Of a DNA stretch of 64,000 bases, positions 53,601 through 62,590 are shown piece by piece. Under the pieces are notes generated by a model. That model saw nothing but the letters and a program-made list of their open reading frames with translations, searched no databases and had not been told where the DNA came from. Position numbers and translations under genes: made by a program. This stretch comes from Blastobasis lacticolella (Eukaryota; Arthropoda; Insecta; Lepidoptera; Blastobasidae), in assembly GCA_905147135.1 (NCBI GenBank), contig LR990054.1:14917001-14981000 (forward strand). Direction: 5' to 3'. The stretch's first letter is position 1, and each line of letters starts with the position of its first letter.

Positions 53601-56549
53601 GCAATAATAATAAAGAGATAGCAGTATCTGTGTCGCACCTTTTCTCGCTTATCGCGCGCGAGAGCACATTTGTACTAGCCGTGCTGATTTGGTCAAATAT
53701 GCTATATAAGCCCAAGAATAGGCAACTTATTTTCTGCAGAAAAAAGGTACCTAAATCTGTCGGAATTGGAAAAGATGGATATTGAGATCGGGTTTTATTT
53801 TAACCTATTAATATGCATGTAACCCTTTAACCGATCAATATAAAAGCAATAAAAATTTATACATATCTACATAATTTCAATGACATTGATACAAAAGACA
53901 TCAACGTCTCTCGTTAAATTCTTTATATAAAAAATTAATATTTTTTTCAATTGGGGTACCCAGGCAGCGGATGGATTGTAATTGTTGCATCGCTGGAACT
54001 TATGGCTTACCACATGAAGATACTGAATACCAGAAGTGGAGGGGGAAGAGAATGAAAGCGGACTCTGCCACAGGCTGGGATTGACCAGAGTCATTATTAT
54101 TATTCTGAATTTTCACTTCTGTAATATCAATTTTATGGCGCTCGCGTCTTTGTTAGCGAAAGTACAGCCCTTCTACATCCTGTAACTGGACCGGAAAAAT
54201 TCAGCACAAATAAAGAAACAAGTTTTCTCTGGTAAATATTTACCTATTTAGGGAAAATACCTCAAGTAATAATTAACACAATGTTATTACAATACTGTCA
54301 TTGAAAGTATTTGTTTACTGTGTCATAGTTAAAGGTTATCAAATTTAAACGTTGCCAATAATAAAAGATAACAAATTATATTTAGAGTTCACTTAGTATG
54401 TAGATAAACCTATAAATAAAAACCTTACCTAGTAACGAATAAATTTTAAAAGATATTTCATTTATATAAATAGTTATTTACTTTTTCGTACTGTCTCCGT
54501 GTGGTAAAAAATATAAAAATACCGCGTTGTACGAATGGATAATCTTACCTATTTAAGTGTTCTGAGGAATGTAAAATTGTAAATACCTACCTACCCGTAA
54601 AATGATGGTAGGAAGGTATAACCTATAAAATGCTGATGTTCATAAGTGTTCATATAAGCTGAATAAAGAGATATTTTATTGTATTGAGTCATCTCGTCAT
54701 CACCCTGACGTCAATCCCGGTTGTGCTCCAACTTCTTGCTTTTCCTTGTCTATCCACCTTCCTTGTATATTCCCTCGGTCTTCGGCTTCCCAGTGATGAG
54801 TGTGTTGGAATGTATGATAATGCATGACATCAAGCCAAGCTTCTTGGGCCCCCACCTTCCCATCCCCAGCGAAAGCGGCATGCTGGCATGGCCAGACATT
54901 TGTTCCTTACGCAATTTCTCGGTCTGCGCAATATGTGGCCATACTATCAAAGGTGGCCTGCTGCAGCTTTTCTACGATGTCACGGGCGTGAAGGCTACTG
55001 CGAATGTTGATGTTCTGAACGCGATCTTTGTGTAAAACTCCACACATCCATCGCAGCATTTCATTTCTGTGACGCGCAGCTCCTGCTTGTGCCGCTCTAG
55101 TAGGGGCTAAGCCTCGCTGACGTATAGGAAAGCAGGTCGAATCTTCGTCTTAGCGTGCCAATGACAAACACTGTAATACAGTGAATCCAAGCAGGTTTAA
55201 TGATAATCCTGTCCCTGTCCCTTCAACTTTGCCGGCAGTTTGGGTTAAGAAATGACACCCGTCGCAAGCCTCGGATATTCTGACTTTGACGTCGCTGTTA
55301 ATGTCTCGGTTGTGCTAAGTACGAGTAAGGGATTGTACTATTACAGACCATCTACCTACTCTGTGTTCGCCACGTTTCATTCATCTCGTTTTTGACTAAT
55401 ATTGTGCAAGACGTGTCCACTTAGTGCGTACAAAGTAAATGATTATAACTGACATACTATGGGTTAGAAGTTTTGAATTTATACTTACTTGACTGATTGG
55501 CTAACTGAGTCTCCATGCTTTTGATAACTTTTTGGTATTCCTTCAGCTGTTTGTGTTGCTTTTGACATAGTTCGGACATTCGCCTCAGTTCGTTACGTGC
55601 CGTGTAGAACTTCTTTGTCTATTGTTACAAAAACAGCAAGCGCATTTGTCTATTTAAATGTTAAAATACAGTACCTGCAGCTTTGTAAAGAATAGTTGCC
55701 ATCCCAACAACTAGATAACTGTTTATCAGTAGTGTTCAGCTGTTATTAACATAAAGTTACTGAATTTAAACGTTAAAGAGAATAAATAAAAGGTGAAAGG
55801 AGGAAAAACTCGTAATAAAGTGCTCACACAGTAATCGAAAAAGGGATCGCCAAATAAATTTATCACAATAAATAAAATAAAAATTAATAAATTCTCACCG
55901 ATTGCAGTAAGTATGACAACAGGCGCCTTCTATGCTGCCTCTGAAACTGTAACACCTCACACGACTTTCTGATTAACTCCTCTGGCTCTGAGAAATAATC
56001 TTGGATCTCTGGATTCATCTAAACAAATTAAGCGTGGCGTAGTAGGCATCATTAGTAATTCCCCAATGTAGAAATATTTTTTGCCATTATTTAAATAATA
56101 GGTTCTAGTAGAACGAAATTATTAGCAAACAAAAACTTACATCGGGAGCAAGTTTCATAATAGAACACGGCATGCGGCATATTACACAAGTTACTTCTTT
56201 GATACCTAAAATTAATGAATTAAAATTGACATTTTGTAGCTTAAGAAAATGTATTTTGTTTCTATTCAATTCGTTTATTGACTCTTTGTTGTTACAAAAG
56301 ATCTTAATATTGACAAAGTAATAGTCCCCCAAGTACCTAACACGAACTCTGTAAATATAAAAACCCATGTAATATATTACTATACTTAACTAATATTATT
56401 AACTAGGTAAGTAGATATTAATGAAATATAAAAAGACACGTACTGTTGTCCAAACAATTGCTGCAAAACATGTGACCACATGATGTCAAATTTAATGTTA
56501 TTCCAGGTTCTAACTGAACAAAACATTTATTACAATGTATCCAGTCCAT
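47617..56549 (-). CDS. RNF212/RNF212B-like (Zip3 family) meiotic RING protein, 7 exons, 246 aa
   Basis: Coding exons on the minus strand: 56549-56444, 56205-56141, 56018-55899, 55618-55489, 52703-52570, 48903-48811 and 47709-47617 (TAA). All introns are GT-AG and every junction keeps the frame (741 nt). Residues 1-45 hold a C3HC4 RING: Cys6, Cys9, Cys24, His26, Cys29, Cys32, Cys42 and Cys45, opening MDWIHCNKC. Residues 58-97 contain DYFSEPEEL and FQRQHRRRLLSYLL, the RNF212 signature. Residues 98-140 form a coiled coil (ELRRMSELCQKQHKQLKEYQ). Residues 141-246 are a Ser/Thr/Pro-rich tail. Known family role: SUMO or ubiquitin E3 acting on the synaptonemal complex to designate crossovers. Which paralogue (RNF212, RNF212B, Vilya, Narya) is not decidable. 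The start has A at -3 and G at +4. Introns 4 to 6 carry transposons. Confidence 0.85.
47710..48810. other. Intron 6 of the RING gene
   Basis: It contains a family F copy (48525-48780, own entry). 47990-48130 is a GC-richer block with CTGCAG and GTCGACGTGTCGCGGGCGA inverted words that looks like a repeat remnant. No extra exon in frame was found. Confidence 0.5.
48525..48780 (+). repeat. Family F repeat in intron 6
   Basis: CCGTGTGGTAGAGTAGAATAG, CTTACACTCCTGGGTGTCG, CCAACCCGCCTGCCAAGCG, CCTGCAGTGGACTGTTATGGG and a GATGATGATGATAATG tail. Its 3' end is about 30 bp from the exon 6 donor. Confidence 0.85.
48935..49145 (+). repeat. Family C copy in intron 5, next to exon 6
   Basis: The forward strand keeps the LINE C-terminal coding end (AAGATTTTTGTGTGGAATGAG, encoding KIFVWNELPA) and then GGCAACGCATTGGTAACGCTC and CATCAGGTGGCCCGCTTGCC. 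It ends about 30 bp upstream of the exon 6 acceptor in gene direction. Confidence 0.75.
49146..49415. other. Intronic stretch, unassigned
   Basis: A 62-codon forward frame with Trp/Met-rich character (49142-49330) continues directly from the family C copy and is probably transposon-derived. No exon of the RING gene fits here. Confidence 0.35.
49418..49604. mobile_element. Foldback MITE, 187 bp, TA target
   Basis: Almost entirely two inverted arms of about 84 bp. The left starts CAGTCGAGTTCATTAATAAG and GAGCATTACCAAGGC. The right, inverted, starts CAGTCGAGTTTATTAATATG and GAGCATTGCCAAGGC. The arms end at CTGAGCAG on both sides of a ~20-bp loop. TA duplications lie at 49416-49417 and 49605-49606. 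A Tc1/mariner-type non-autonomous element in intron 5 of the RING gene. Confidence 0.9.
49607..50611. other. Intronic stretch, mostly unassigned
   Basis: A short family F scrap lies at about 50230-50290 (AGAATAAAGCACCAACAAC, ACAAGGTGACTAATC). Otherwise AT-rich sequence without a recognisable feature. Confidence 0.4.
50614..51868 (-). mobile_element. mariner transposon, 1255 bp
   Basis: TA duplications at 50612-50613 and 51869-51870 flank terminal inverted repeats: left GGTTGGGGAGAAAGTTTC and the complement of the right end GGTTGGGGAAAAAGTTTC, one mismatch in 18. Length and single transposase frame are typical of mariner. It lies in intron 5 of the RING gene, in the same transcriptional direction. 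Confidence 0.95.
50677..51709 (-). pseudogene. mariner transposase, inactivated
   Basis: The start ATG (51709) to the stop after NGTYIL (50677) spans 344 codons, the normal mariner length, so lesions are small. Order: N-terminal helix-turn-helix (AQIWFKRFQ), second helix region (DRHISSYDVAEELGID), WVPHELSERN linker, TGDEKWI with the first catalytic Asp, FHHDNARPHTS with the second, and YSPDLAPSEFHLF where the third D of the D,D34D triad reads Glu. Frame breaks occur near 51550 (A-run), 51305 and 51140 (CA-run), plus a TGA near 50925. It cannot make active enzyme. Confidence 0.92.
51871..52569. other. Intron 5 remainder with family Q copy 2
   Basis: 52185-52470 is the second copy of family Q (see 2112-2400), ending about 100 bp before exon 5 in genomic order. 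51871-52184 shows nothing I can name. Confidence 0.45.
52704..55488. other. Intron 4 of the RING gene, repeat-rich
   Basis: 53015-53050 is a TG-rich microsatellite. 53083-53150 is a small foldback (TTTAGACCAAGCGAG against its inverse). 53255-53510 has four CGCCAACGAA or inverse TTCGTTGGCG motifs, probably one DNA element. 53940-54110 looks like a repeat 3' end with ATT tail. 54725-55190 is an RTE remnant (own entry). Short SINE-T scraps lie at 54703 and 55280. No in-frame exon found. Confidence 0.45.
54725..55190 (-). pseudogene. RTE-clade LINE remnant in intron 4
   Basis: The minus strand reads LRWMCGVLHKDRVQNINIRS, then a DIVEKLQQA word, then a decayed tail. The LRWM-GV---DR--N--IR pattern followed by EKL is the conserved segment near the end of RTE-type LINE proteins. 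Stops and frameshifts throughout. Confidence 0.65.
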
Positions 56550-57382
56550 ATTGCTCGAATTATTTAAGATGTTTGGTAATAACCATCTTAAACTTTGATA
56601 TAAAAATGTTATTTGGAAAAATCTTCAGGTGGTAAAAAATTCACTTCATCCACTGTAAACAAATGAAAGGTTTTTAATCAGACATCATTGAAGTGAATCT
56701 GATTAAAAATTATGTTATTGTGATTTTTGTTGACTAAAAAATACCTTTTTTACTTCTCACAGAAAGAATTCGGCAAATGAATGTGCCAGCATAATGCCAG
56801 TAGATACACGCCTATAGGTCCAAGTAGTAGGTAAAACATGTAAGTACGAATATTTTTAATTAGACGAAAACCTTAATAGTGCTTTTGTGTGTCTGAATAA
56901 GTAGTATCAAAGTCGCGGTTTTCTTCTGTCTGTTTTGCTGTTTTATTTCTTCCTATCCACGCAACGGATTTTGATACTGCTTTCACTATTATTATTACAT
57001 AATTTCTTCCGGAAGGTTTTATATAATGTCCTTAAAAGGATGCCACGGACCTTATGGACTTCTTATGTATTCCGTAAGCACCATACATATTATGCTAGAG
57101 AAAAGCAACGACCACTGTTGGGTCAGTAGTAGTGTAGGTACCTTTTTAATGCTAATGTGTCTTCCACTGCTTAAGTTTGATAATTTATTATACCTACACA
57201 CATATCTTAATCCTGTTATTACGTCTGTACTCGTTTAAGTACAGTTTTAAAACAATTTTTAAAACAATCGATGTTAACATAATTTCGTTGTTTCTAACAT
57301 AACAAGACCCAGACCTACAATATCACAATACGCATTCAACACATATCATCATAACATATACAATCATATCTGGCTGGCTGAA
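56550..57382. promoter_or_regulatory. Shared intergenic region of divergent RING and transferrin genes
   Basis: About 0.86 kb lies between the two start codons. There is no TE family match and a small 12-bp-stem hairpin at about 56676-56714 (TTTTTAATCAGA with its inverse). Short open frames at 56935-57238 have no coding character. Both promoters must lie here. I cannot identify individual factor sites; a canonical NF-kB motif, common before insect transferrins, was not recognised. Confidence 0.5.
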
Positions 57383-57414
57383 TATAAAGAAATGTCGTTG
57401 CCGGGGCGCACAGT
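57383..57414 (+). promoter_or_regulatory. Transferrin core promoter: TATA box and initiator
   Basis: TATAAA at 57383-57388 is followed by ACAGT around 57410-57414. Taking A at 57412 as the start gives the normal 29-bp spacing and a 35-nt leader before the ATG at 57447. This places the out-of-frame ATG at 57392 upstream of transcription, so it would not act as a uORF. Confidence 0.7.
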
Positions 57415-57446
57415 GTCTCTTTGGCCTGCGCGCGCACTCGGCGGCC

Positions 57447-60400
57447 ATGACTTCGCGCATCGGGTTCGTTTTGGCGGCAATCGCCTTTGTTGGTGTGGTC
57501 TACGCAAAATCACCATGTATGTTGTTTCGTTCATATTCATTCAGATTTATTGTTTTTTATTGTTACAAAAAATGTAACCAGCGTGCAGTTTGTACTTTTT
57601 GACTAATTCTAATATCAACTTAATTGTTAAAGTTGTCATGGTTATATTTTAATATTCAATGTGGTTCTAGCTGAATTTGTCAATATATTCGGGGTCCAGA
57701 GTCCAGACATCGTGTTAAACCGGTTTTTTGTCTACTAGCGCTACACATAATGCTTTTTATATTTAAGGTAGATATAATATACAACTAAACTTATTGATAT
57801 TTATCGCTACAATTGAATAAGTTTACCTTTTTTTCTTAGTTTCAAATGCAAATTCATAGATGAACATTAAAAATTACTGACGAAAGAAAATATTATTATA
57901 CTTAATAAAGTTCATCTACGAATTTTCTCTTGAAACTAAGAAAAGGAAGAATGTATAAACTTATTAAATTATACCGTACCTATCCTACTCAGCTTTAAAT
58001 AAAGTAATTTTTCTTACAATAATAAACACAAATAGCCGAGGCTCGCGGGTTGACTTTCGTGGAATTCGAAGACGTTATGAACTTTTAAATTTCCCAAGGG
58101 ATCCTTATTATTTTCCTTGGAAAGAAAGCTATTTTCGTTCGTATCGAAAGGTACCTACTCTACTACCTAAAGTATTTATATTTTTCCGATCTTTGACGAG
58201 GCAAGGGTCTAGCAGGTAAAAATATTTCAGAAACAATCCCTCGAGAGTAAAATAATGATGCTATATTTCTATCAGTAGATGGTAGGTATCATAATTTTCA
58301 GTACCTGTGTATTTTGTTTTATGCAAATGTGTGCTTTAAGTAGGTACGCCAAAATCATCCTATCCCTGCACGAAAATGGGGTGATGTTATGCGTACCTAT
58401 GTAGTGTTTGCTACGTCACGGGGTGCAATCGGCTTCCGAGACTGTTCAAACAGTTTTCGAGTCCCCAGAGGAAACCTTTGGTTAACTTCACTTCGCAGAT
58501 AGTATTAGGAGGCACTTTGAGTGGCGAGCTCATTGCGGTGCTGAAGTTCGGCTATCCTCAAAATACGAAACGGTCATCCACCCAGGACCGGACTTTGCCA
58601 ACGTTGCTAATTTGTTAAAATAATTGTACTCAATACTCAAATAGGTTCGTTACCTAACTTGTCAAATTGCGTTGAATGAAACTGGAATCCTGATACGACT
58701 AAATTACAATGTATCGACAATCCAGACGATTGTCATGTATCTACATAGGTATATACACATTTATTTATTTATTATGTGGTACACATGACCACATAACAAT
58801 TCCATTATTGGTAAGTTAACCTTTCATCCATATTGCAGACAAAATATGCGTGCCGCAACAACACTTGCAGGCCTGCGAGCAAATGCTGCAGGTCGAGACC
58901 AAGAGCAAAGCCCAGCTGCAGTGTGTCCCCGCCAGAGATAGGTGAGTTGTTACATTATATTACAATTTTTAGAACGGGAATTGTCGAAAAATACCACGTC
59001 ACTCCGGGGGATCATAATAAACTTATACTAGTCCACCGCTGGACGTAAATAGACCTCCCCCGCCGAGGCGATGCAAATGCGCCCCGTCCTCGGCTTGTCG
59101 CATCCAGCATTCACCTGCAGTGGCCCTCAAGTCGTCACTAGGAGCCGGACCCTAACTTACTCAGAAGATCGAAGTGGAGTGTATTGCTCATAGAGTATGT
59201 CCATTTTTGTATCATTTAGGTATGTATGTATGCTACGCGTCGCTCCGCTTTACAAAAGTCGTGACACAAAAATGGCCTATAACCTATACATTCCACTTTG
59301 ATGTTGCTCTCTGCATGAGTTAGGGCATATGTAGGGTGGAGTAATCGCTACTTAATAAAACAAAACCCTAGCCAATAAAACACCGCGTGTATTTATTTAT
59401 TTATTTAATACTTTATGCACAAAATAGTACAAAGGTGGACTTAAAGCTTTGTAGCTTTATCTACCAGTCTACTCCGAAAACTGGTAATAAAAATTGCAGT
59501 GTATCCACATCATGTCTACTTATGACCACAATTATTTAAGTTCATCATAATTGGTAAAACGTATGCATTGCCCTTCAATAGACGAATAAGTTGAAAGTCC
59601 AACATGCCCTGCAAAAAACCCTGTAAACATTACGTTAAACTCGAATATTCGGGCTGCAGTCCCGCGAATCCGAACCGAAGCGAAGGCTCGATTGACCCGC
59701 GCACGGTTTCCACTCGAGTTCACACCATTGCGCGCCAAATGGGCGAGACCGCCCGCGGGTTCGTTAGGACCCGCAACCTCATCAGTTCTTGGGAATGGTT
59801 CACGGGATTCCGAGAGAATGAGTAGGTACTATTGTTACGGGGTACTGGGCGTTGTTTTTTTAAACGACCGCAGACTGGGCAGGGTTATGTACTTAGTTGT
59901 TGTTTTGAGATATGTATGCGGAGATATGACTATTTAGAATAGAATAGAATATCGTTTTATTGTTGAACTGTGTACATTATACTGTGTGTTGTGTTTGGTC
60001 ACAGTTTTAAAAGCGGTTTCGTAGAGTGCGTTGTCAAAAAACGCCACGCCCGCCGTATTGTTTCTATAGCCAAAGTTTCTTCAGCTCATTTACGTCAACG
60101 CTATTTTACAGCCGCTATGTGACGGCACCGCTATCCCTACTGTACGGTGGCCGTACTGTCAAGCTTGTAAGGGTGTGTCAAGCAAGGCATGCGTTGGGTA
60201 TAGGGCGTACTATAGGTAAGCTATGCAGTCATACTCTCAAGCTCGCTTTCATACTGCAAGTCTCAATTCAAAAACTTCCGAAGTTGACGGACACGACTCC
60301 AGTATTGTAGTCTCCAGATCTGACCGCACCCCAATAACAGGTCCTACCTACAAAGTAGAACTAGAAACCGACCCCAGTCTGTCTCTAGGCATAGGTAGGT

Positions 60401-62272
60401 ATGTATACTTGGTTTAACGGATTAATAATGAGTACCTAATCTGCTTCGTCCTTAGGGTAGAATGCCTGAGCCTAGTGCAGCAAAGGCAAGCGGATCTGGT
60501 GCCTGTCGACCCTGAGGATATGTACGTCGCCACCACGATTCCTAACCAGGACTTCGTGGTGTTCCAGGAGTACAGGACTGATGAGGAGCCTGATGGTGAG
60601 ACTCGTGGCTAATTTAACGTACCTTTACTTGTTGTAACTCTATGATTCTGTTTATTTGTGTGTGTTTTTTTATATTCGTGTCTAATACTTTAATGTATTT
60701 AAATACTGTTGGAGATTATTTGTGTAGTTACTATGTGAGGTTATTGGTGACCAACATCATGGAGTGCTGTAAACACGGTGCTTCTAATAAGTAGTTGTAT
60801 TTAGGTAAATGCCCACTACTTTCGCGCCCCGGTGAAGGATATCATCGTGAGGAAACGTGCAAGTTCAGGCAACTGAATGCATAACCATGACCCAATCTGG
60901 TTGGGCTCCCTTGTTAACAAGATCTCGGAGGTCAGATGGCAGTTGCTCTACTATAGTTACCTGGCCAGCCATTCCTGGATCATAGTTAAGACGTTCCCAG
61001 GGCATTCGCGCGCGAGACATAACCAGGATATTAATGGCAAGGTATATGCTCTCCGTCCCATCTTCCAGTCACCGCATGGAGCCAAATATACAAGTTTCTC
61101 TGGCGATTACAATTTGCTTCATTTGGCGTAGAAACGCTTGGGTCGTGGAGACTTTATTAGCTAAGCGTATCTTTTTATGTTATACGGCAGAGAAACCGGC
61201 AAGCGGGCCACCTGATTGAAAGTGGTCACACCAGGGGAGTTACCAACGCATTGCCCGCCTCTAAAGAGACTTCTAATATACCACTTGAAAGATCTCATGT
61301 AGTTCGAAGGAAACACTGTGGTGGGAGCTCATTCCACCTCCGAATCTTACGAGCGAGAAACATTATATTGAACCTTTTTAAATTACGACGATCAGAAGGC
61401 TGACCTCTATTTGGGTCAACGGATAACGCTGTCTGCCTTCTGGGCACTTGTCCAAATTTTACAGACTTAGGTCAAACTTTTAATCCGTAGGTAGGACTTA
61501 GTAGTTTAGTTTAGGTATAAAACCACGTATCTGCATAGCTGGCTGGCTGCATTAGGTTGTTCTTGTTACCCTTGTTTCAGTACAAGTACTTACTCATAAT
61601 TACATGATTATTTTATCTATGTAAACCTCACAGGTAGGTTACCTACACGTGTATTGACTGTATCATGTTTAACAGTAAGTATCTCACCACAATGAAAACT
61701 GACCTTACACGGTATTTTCAAATAGGGTCATTCGGATTTGTCAACATTTTATTGTCAATTTTACGGCGTAGGTGATAAAAAATTTCAATGGGATAAGCTG
61801 CGACACTGTTTGTACTGATCGATTCTTTTCTCATACGTCATGGTAGGATACTAACTAATAATTCATCCTAAACTAAAAAAACACAACTGCACCGATTTTA
61901 ATGAAACAAAGCTTTTTTCATAGAGGCTAAGAAATGTATGTTATGTTATACGACAGACAAACAGGCAAGCGGGCCACCTGATGGAAAGTGGTCACTGCCT
62001 CCGTTGAACATCAGCAACACCAGGGGAGTTACCAATGTGTTGCCCGCCTCGGAAGAGACCTCAAATATACCTCTTGAACGATCCCATGTCCTAATCCAAA
62101 GAAAACACAGTGCTTATTTTAACAAAAATATTAAACACAGCCTTTCTTCACAGCGGAGTTCAGATACGAAGCGGTGATCGTGGTCCACAAGGATATCCCT
62201 GTCAACAACCTGGACCAACTGCAAGGACTCAAATCCTGTCACACGGGCGTTAACAGGAATGTCGGATATAAG
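57447..62272 (+). CDS. Tsf1: Transferrin 1, exons 1-4 (144 N-terminal residues; gene continues past the window)
   Basis: Exons 57447-57516, 58839-58941, 60456-60595 and 62154-62272 join in frame (432 nt), all GT-AG, and the last ends in phase 0 at a GTAAGC donor. Residues 1-20 are a signal peptide (FVLAAIAFVGVVYA, cut before KSP). The N-lobe follows: YKICVPQQHL, CEQMLQVETKSKAQLQCVPA, VECLSLVQQRQADLVPVDP, PNQDFVVFQEYRTDEEPD, FRYEAVIVVHKD and LKSCHTGVNRNVGYK. Tyr109 in FRYEAV is the position of an iron-ligand Tyr. Thr135 and Arg139 in CHTGVNR fit the carbonate-binding site. Known role: secreted hemolymph iron carrier, induced in immunity. Exon 5 onward lies beyond 64000; I saw no candidate in 62273-64000. 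Confidence 0.95.
57814..57967. repeat. Foldback element in transferrin intron 1
   Basis: Imperfect inverted arms of about 50 bp: left AATAAGTTTACC, TTCTTAGTTTCAAATG and CATAGATGAAC; the right is the inverse of AATAAGTTTATAC, TTCTTAGTTTCAAGAG and CGTAGATGAAC. The loop is about 45 bp. Probably a MITE; no clean target duplication seen. Confidence 0.65.
57968..58838. other. Transferrin intron 1 remainder
   Basis: No exon or named repeat recognised. 58745-58775 has a short TTTA run. Confidence 0.4.
58942..60455. other. Transferrin intron 2
   Basis: 59040-59200 and 59590-59830 are GC-richer blocks in AT-rich sequence, with short open frames but no splice or phase compatibility with the transferrin exons. 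They are probably transposon remnants. 60020-60230 is similar. A TTTA run lies at about 59390-59410. Confidence 0.4.
60596..62153. repeat. Transferrin intron 3, occupied by SINE-T and family C copies
   Basis: 60850-61045: SINE-T body in sense orientation (GACCCAATCTGGTTGGGCTCC, the TCGGAGGTCAGATGGCAGTTG block, ACCAGGATATTAATGGCAAGG). 61170-61420 and 61930-62110: family C in reverse (TATACGGCAGAGAAACCGGC and TATACGACAGACAAACAGGC, GCGGGCCACCTGAT). The second C copy ends only about 45 bp before the exon 4 acceptor. Confidence 0.75.
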
Positions 62273-62314
62273 GTAAGCGATTCCAGTTATTTCAAATACA
62301 ATGGACGCTTTTTA

Positions 62315-62590
62315 TTTTATACCACTAAGGTGGCAAACAAGCTTACGGCCTGCCTAATGGTAAGCTGTCACCGCAGCCTATGGACGTTTGCAATATCAGG
62401 GGCATCACTCACGCGTTGCCGACCCCGTAAAAACCTTATCACCCCTTTCTTGAAGAACTCCATGTTGTACTCTGCAGGTAGTTCATTCCACGGTTTTATA
62501 ATTTGCAACGTAACAATATTATCGTGGACGTCCACTATATAGAGGACAGATGGCATGAAGGGGACACGTGTTGAAAGGGATAAGTCCAAA
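62315..62590 (-). mobile_element. Family D LINE 3' end in transferrin intron 4
   Basis: The minus strand encodes VDVHDNIVTLQIIKPWNELP, then AEYNMEFFKKGVIRFL and RGRQRVSDAPDIANVHRLR in one open frame, followed by the untranslated end CATTAGGCAGGCCGTAAGC and a CACCTTAGTGGTAT block. This is the C-terminus of a LINE protein and identifies the family D tails elsewhere. Confidence 0.8.

Noticed and set aside
54721..55035. 104-residue forward frame in the RING gene intron 4
   Set aside because: The opposite strand carries a decayed RTE LINE segment with recognisable motifs; the forward frame is its antisense.
57392..57577. Upstream overlapping frame at transferrin (possible uORF)
   Set aside because: TATA box and initiator place transcription start at about 57412, so its ATG at 57392 would not be in the mRNA.
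62368..62589. 73-residue minus frame as a host gene
   Set aside because: WNELPAEYNMEFFKKG-type sequence is a LINE C-terminus, and the same DNA recurs as family D tails.
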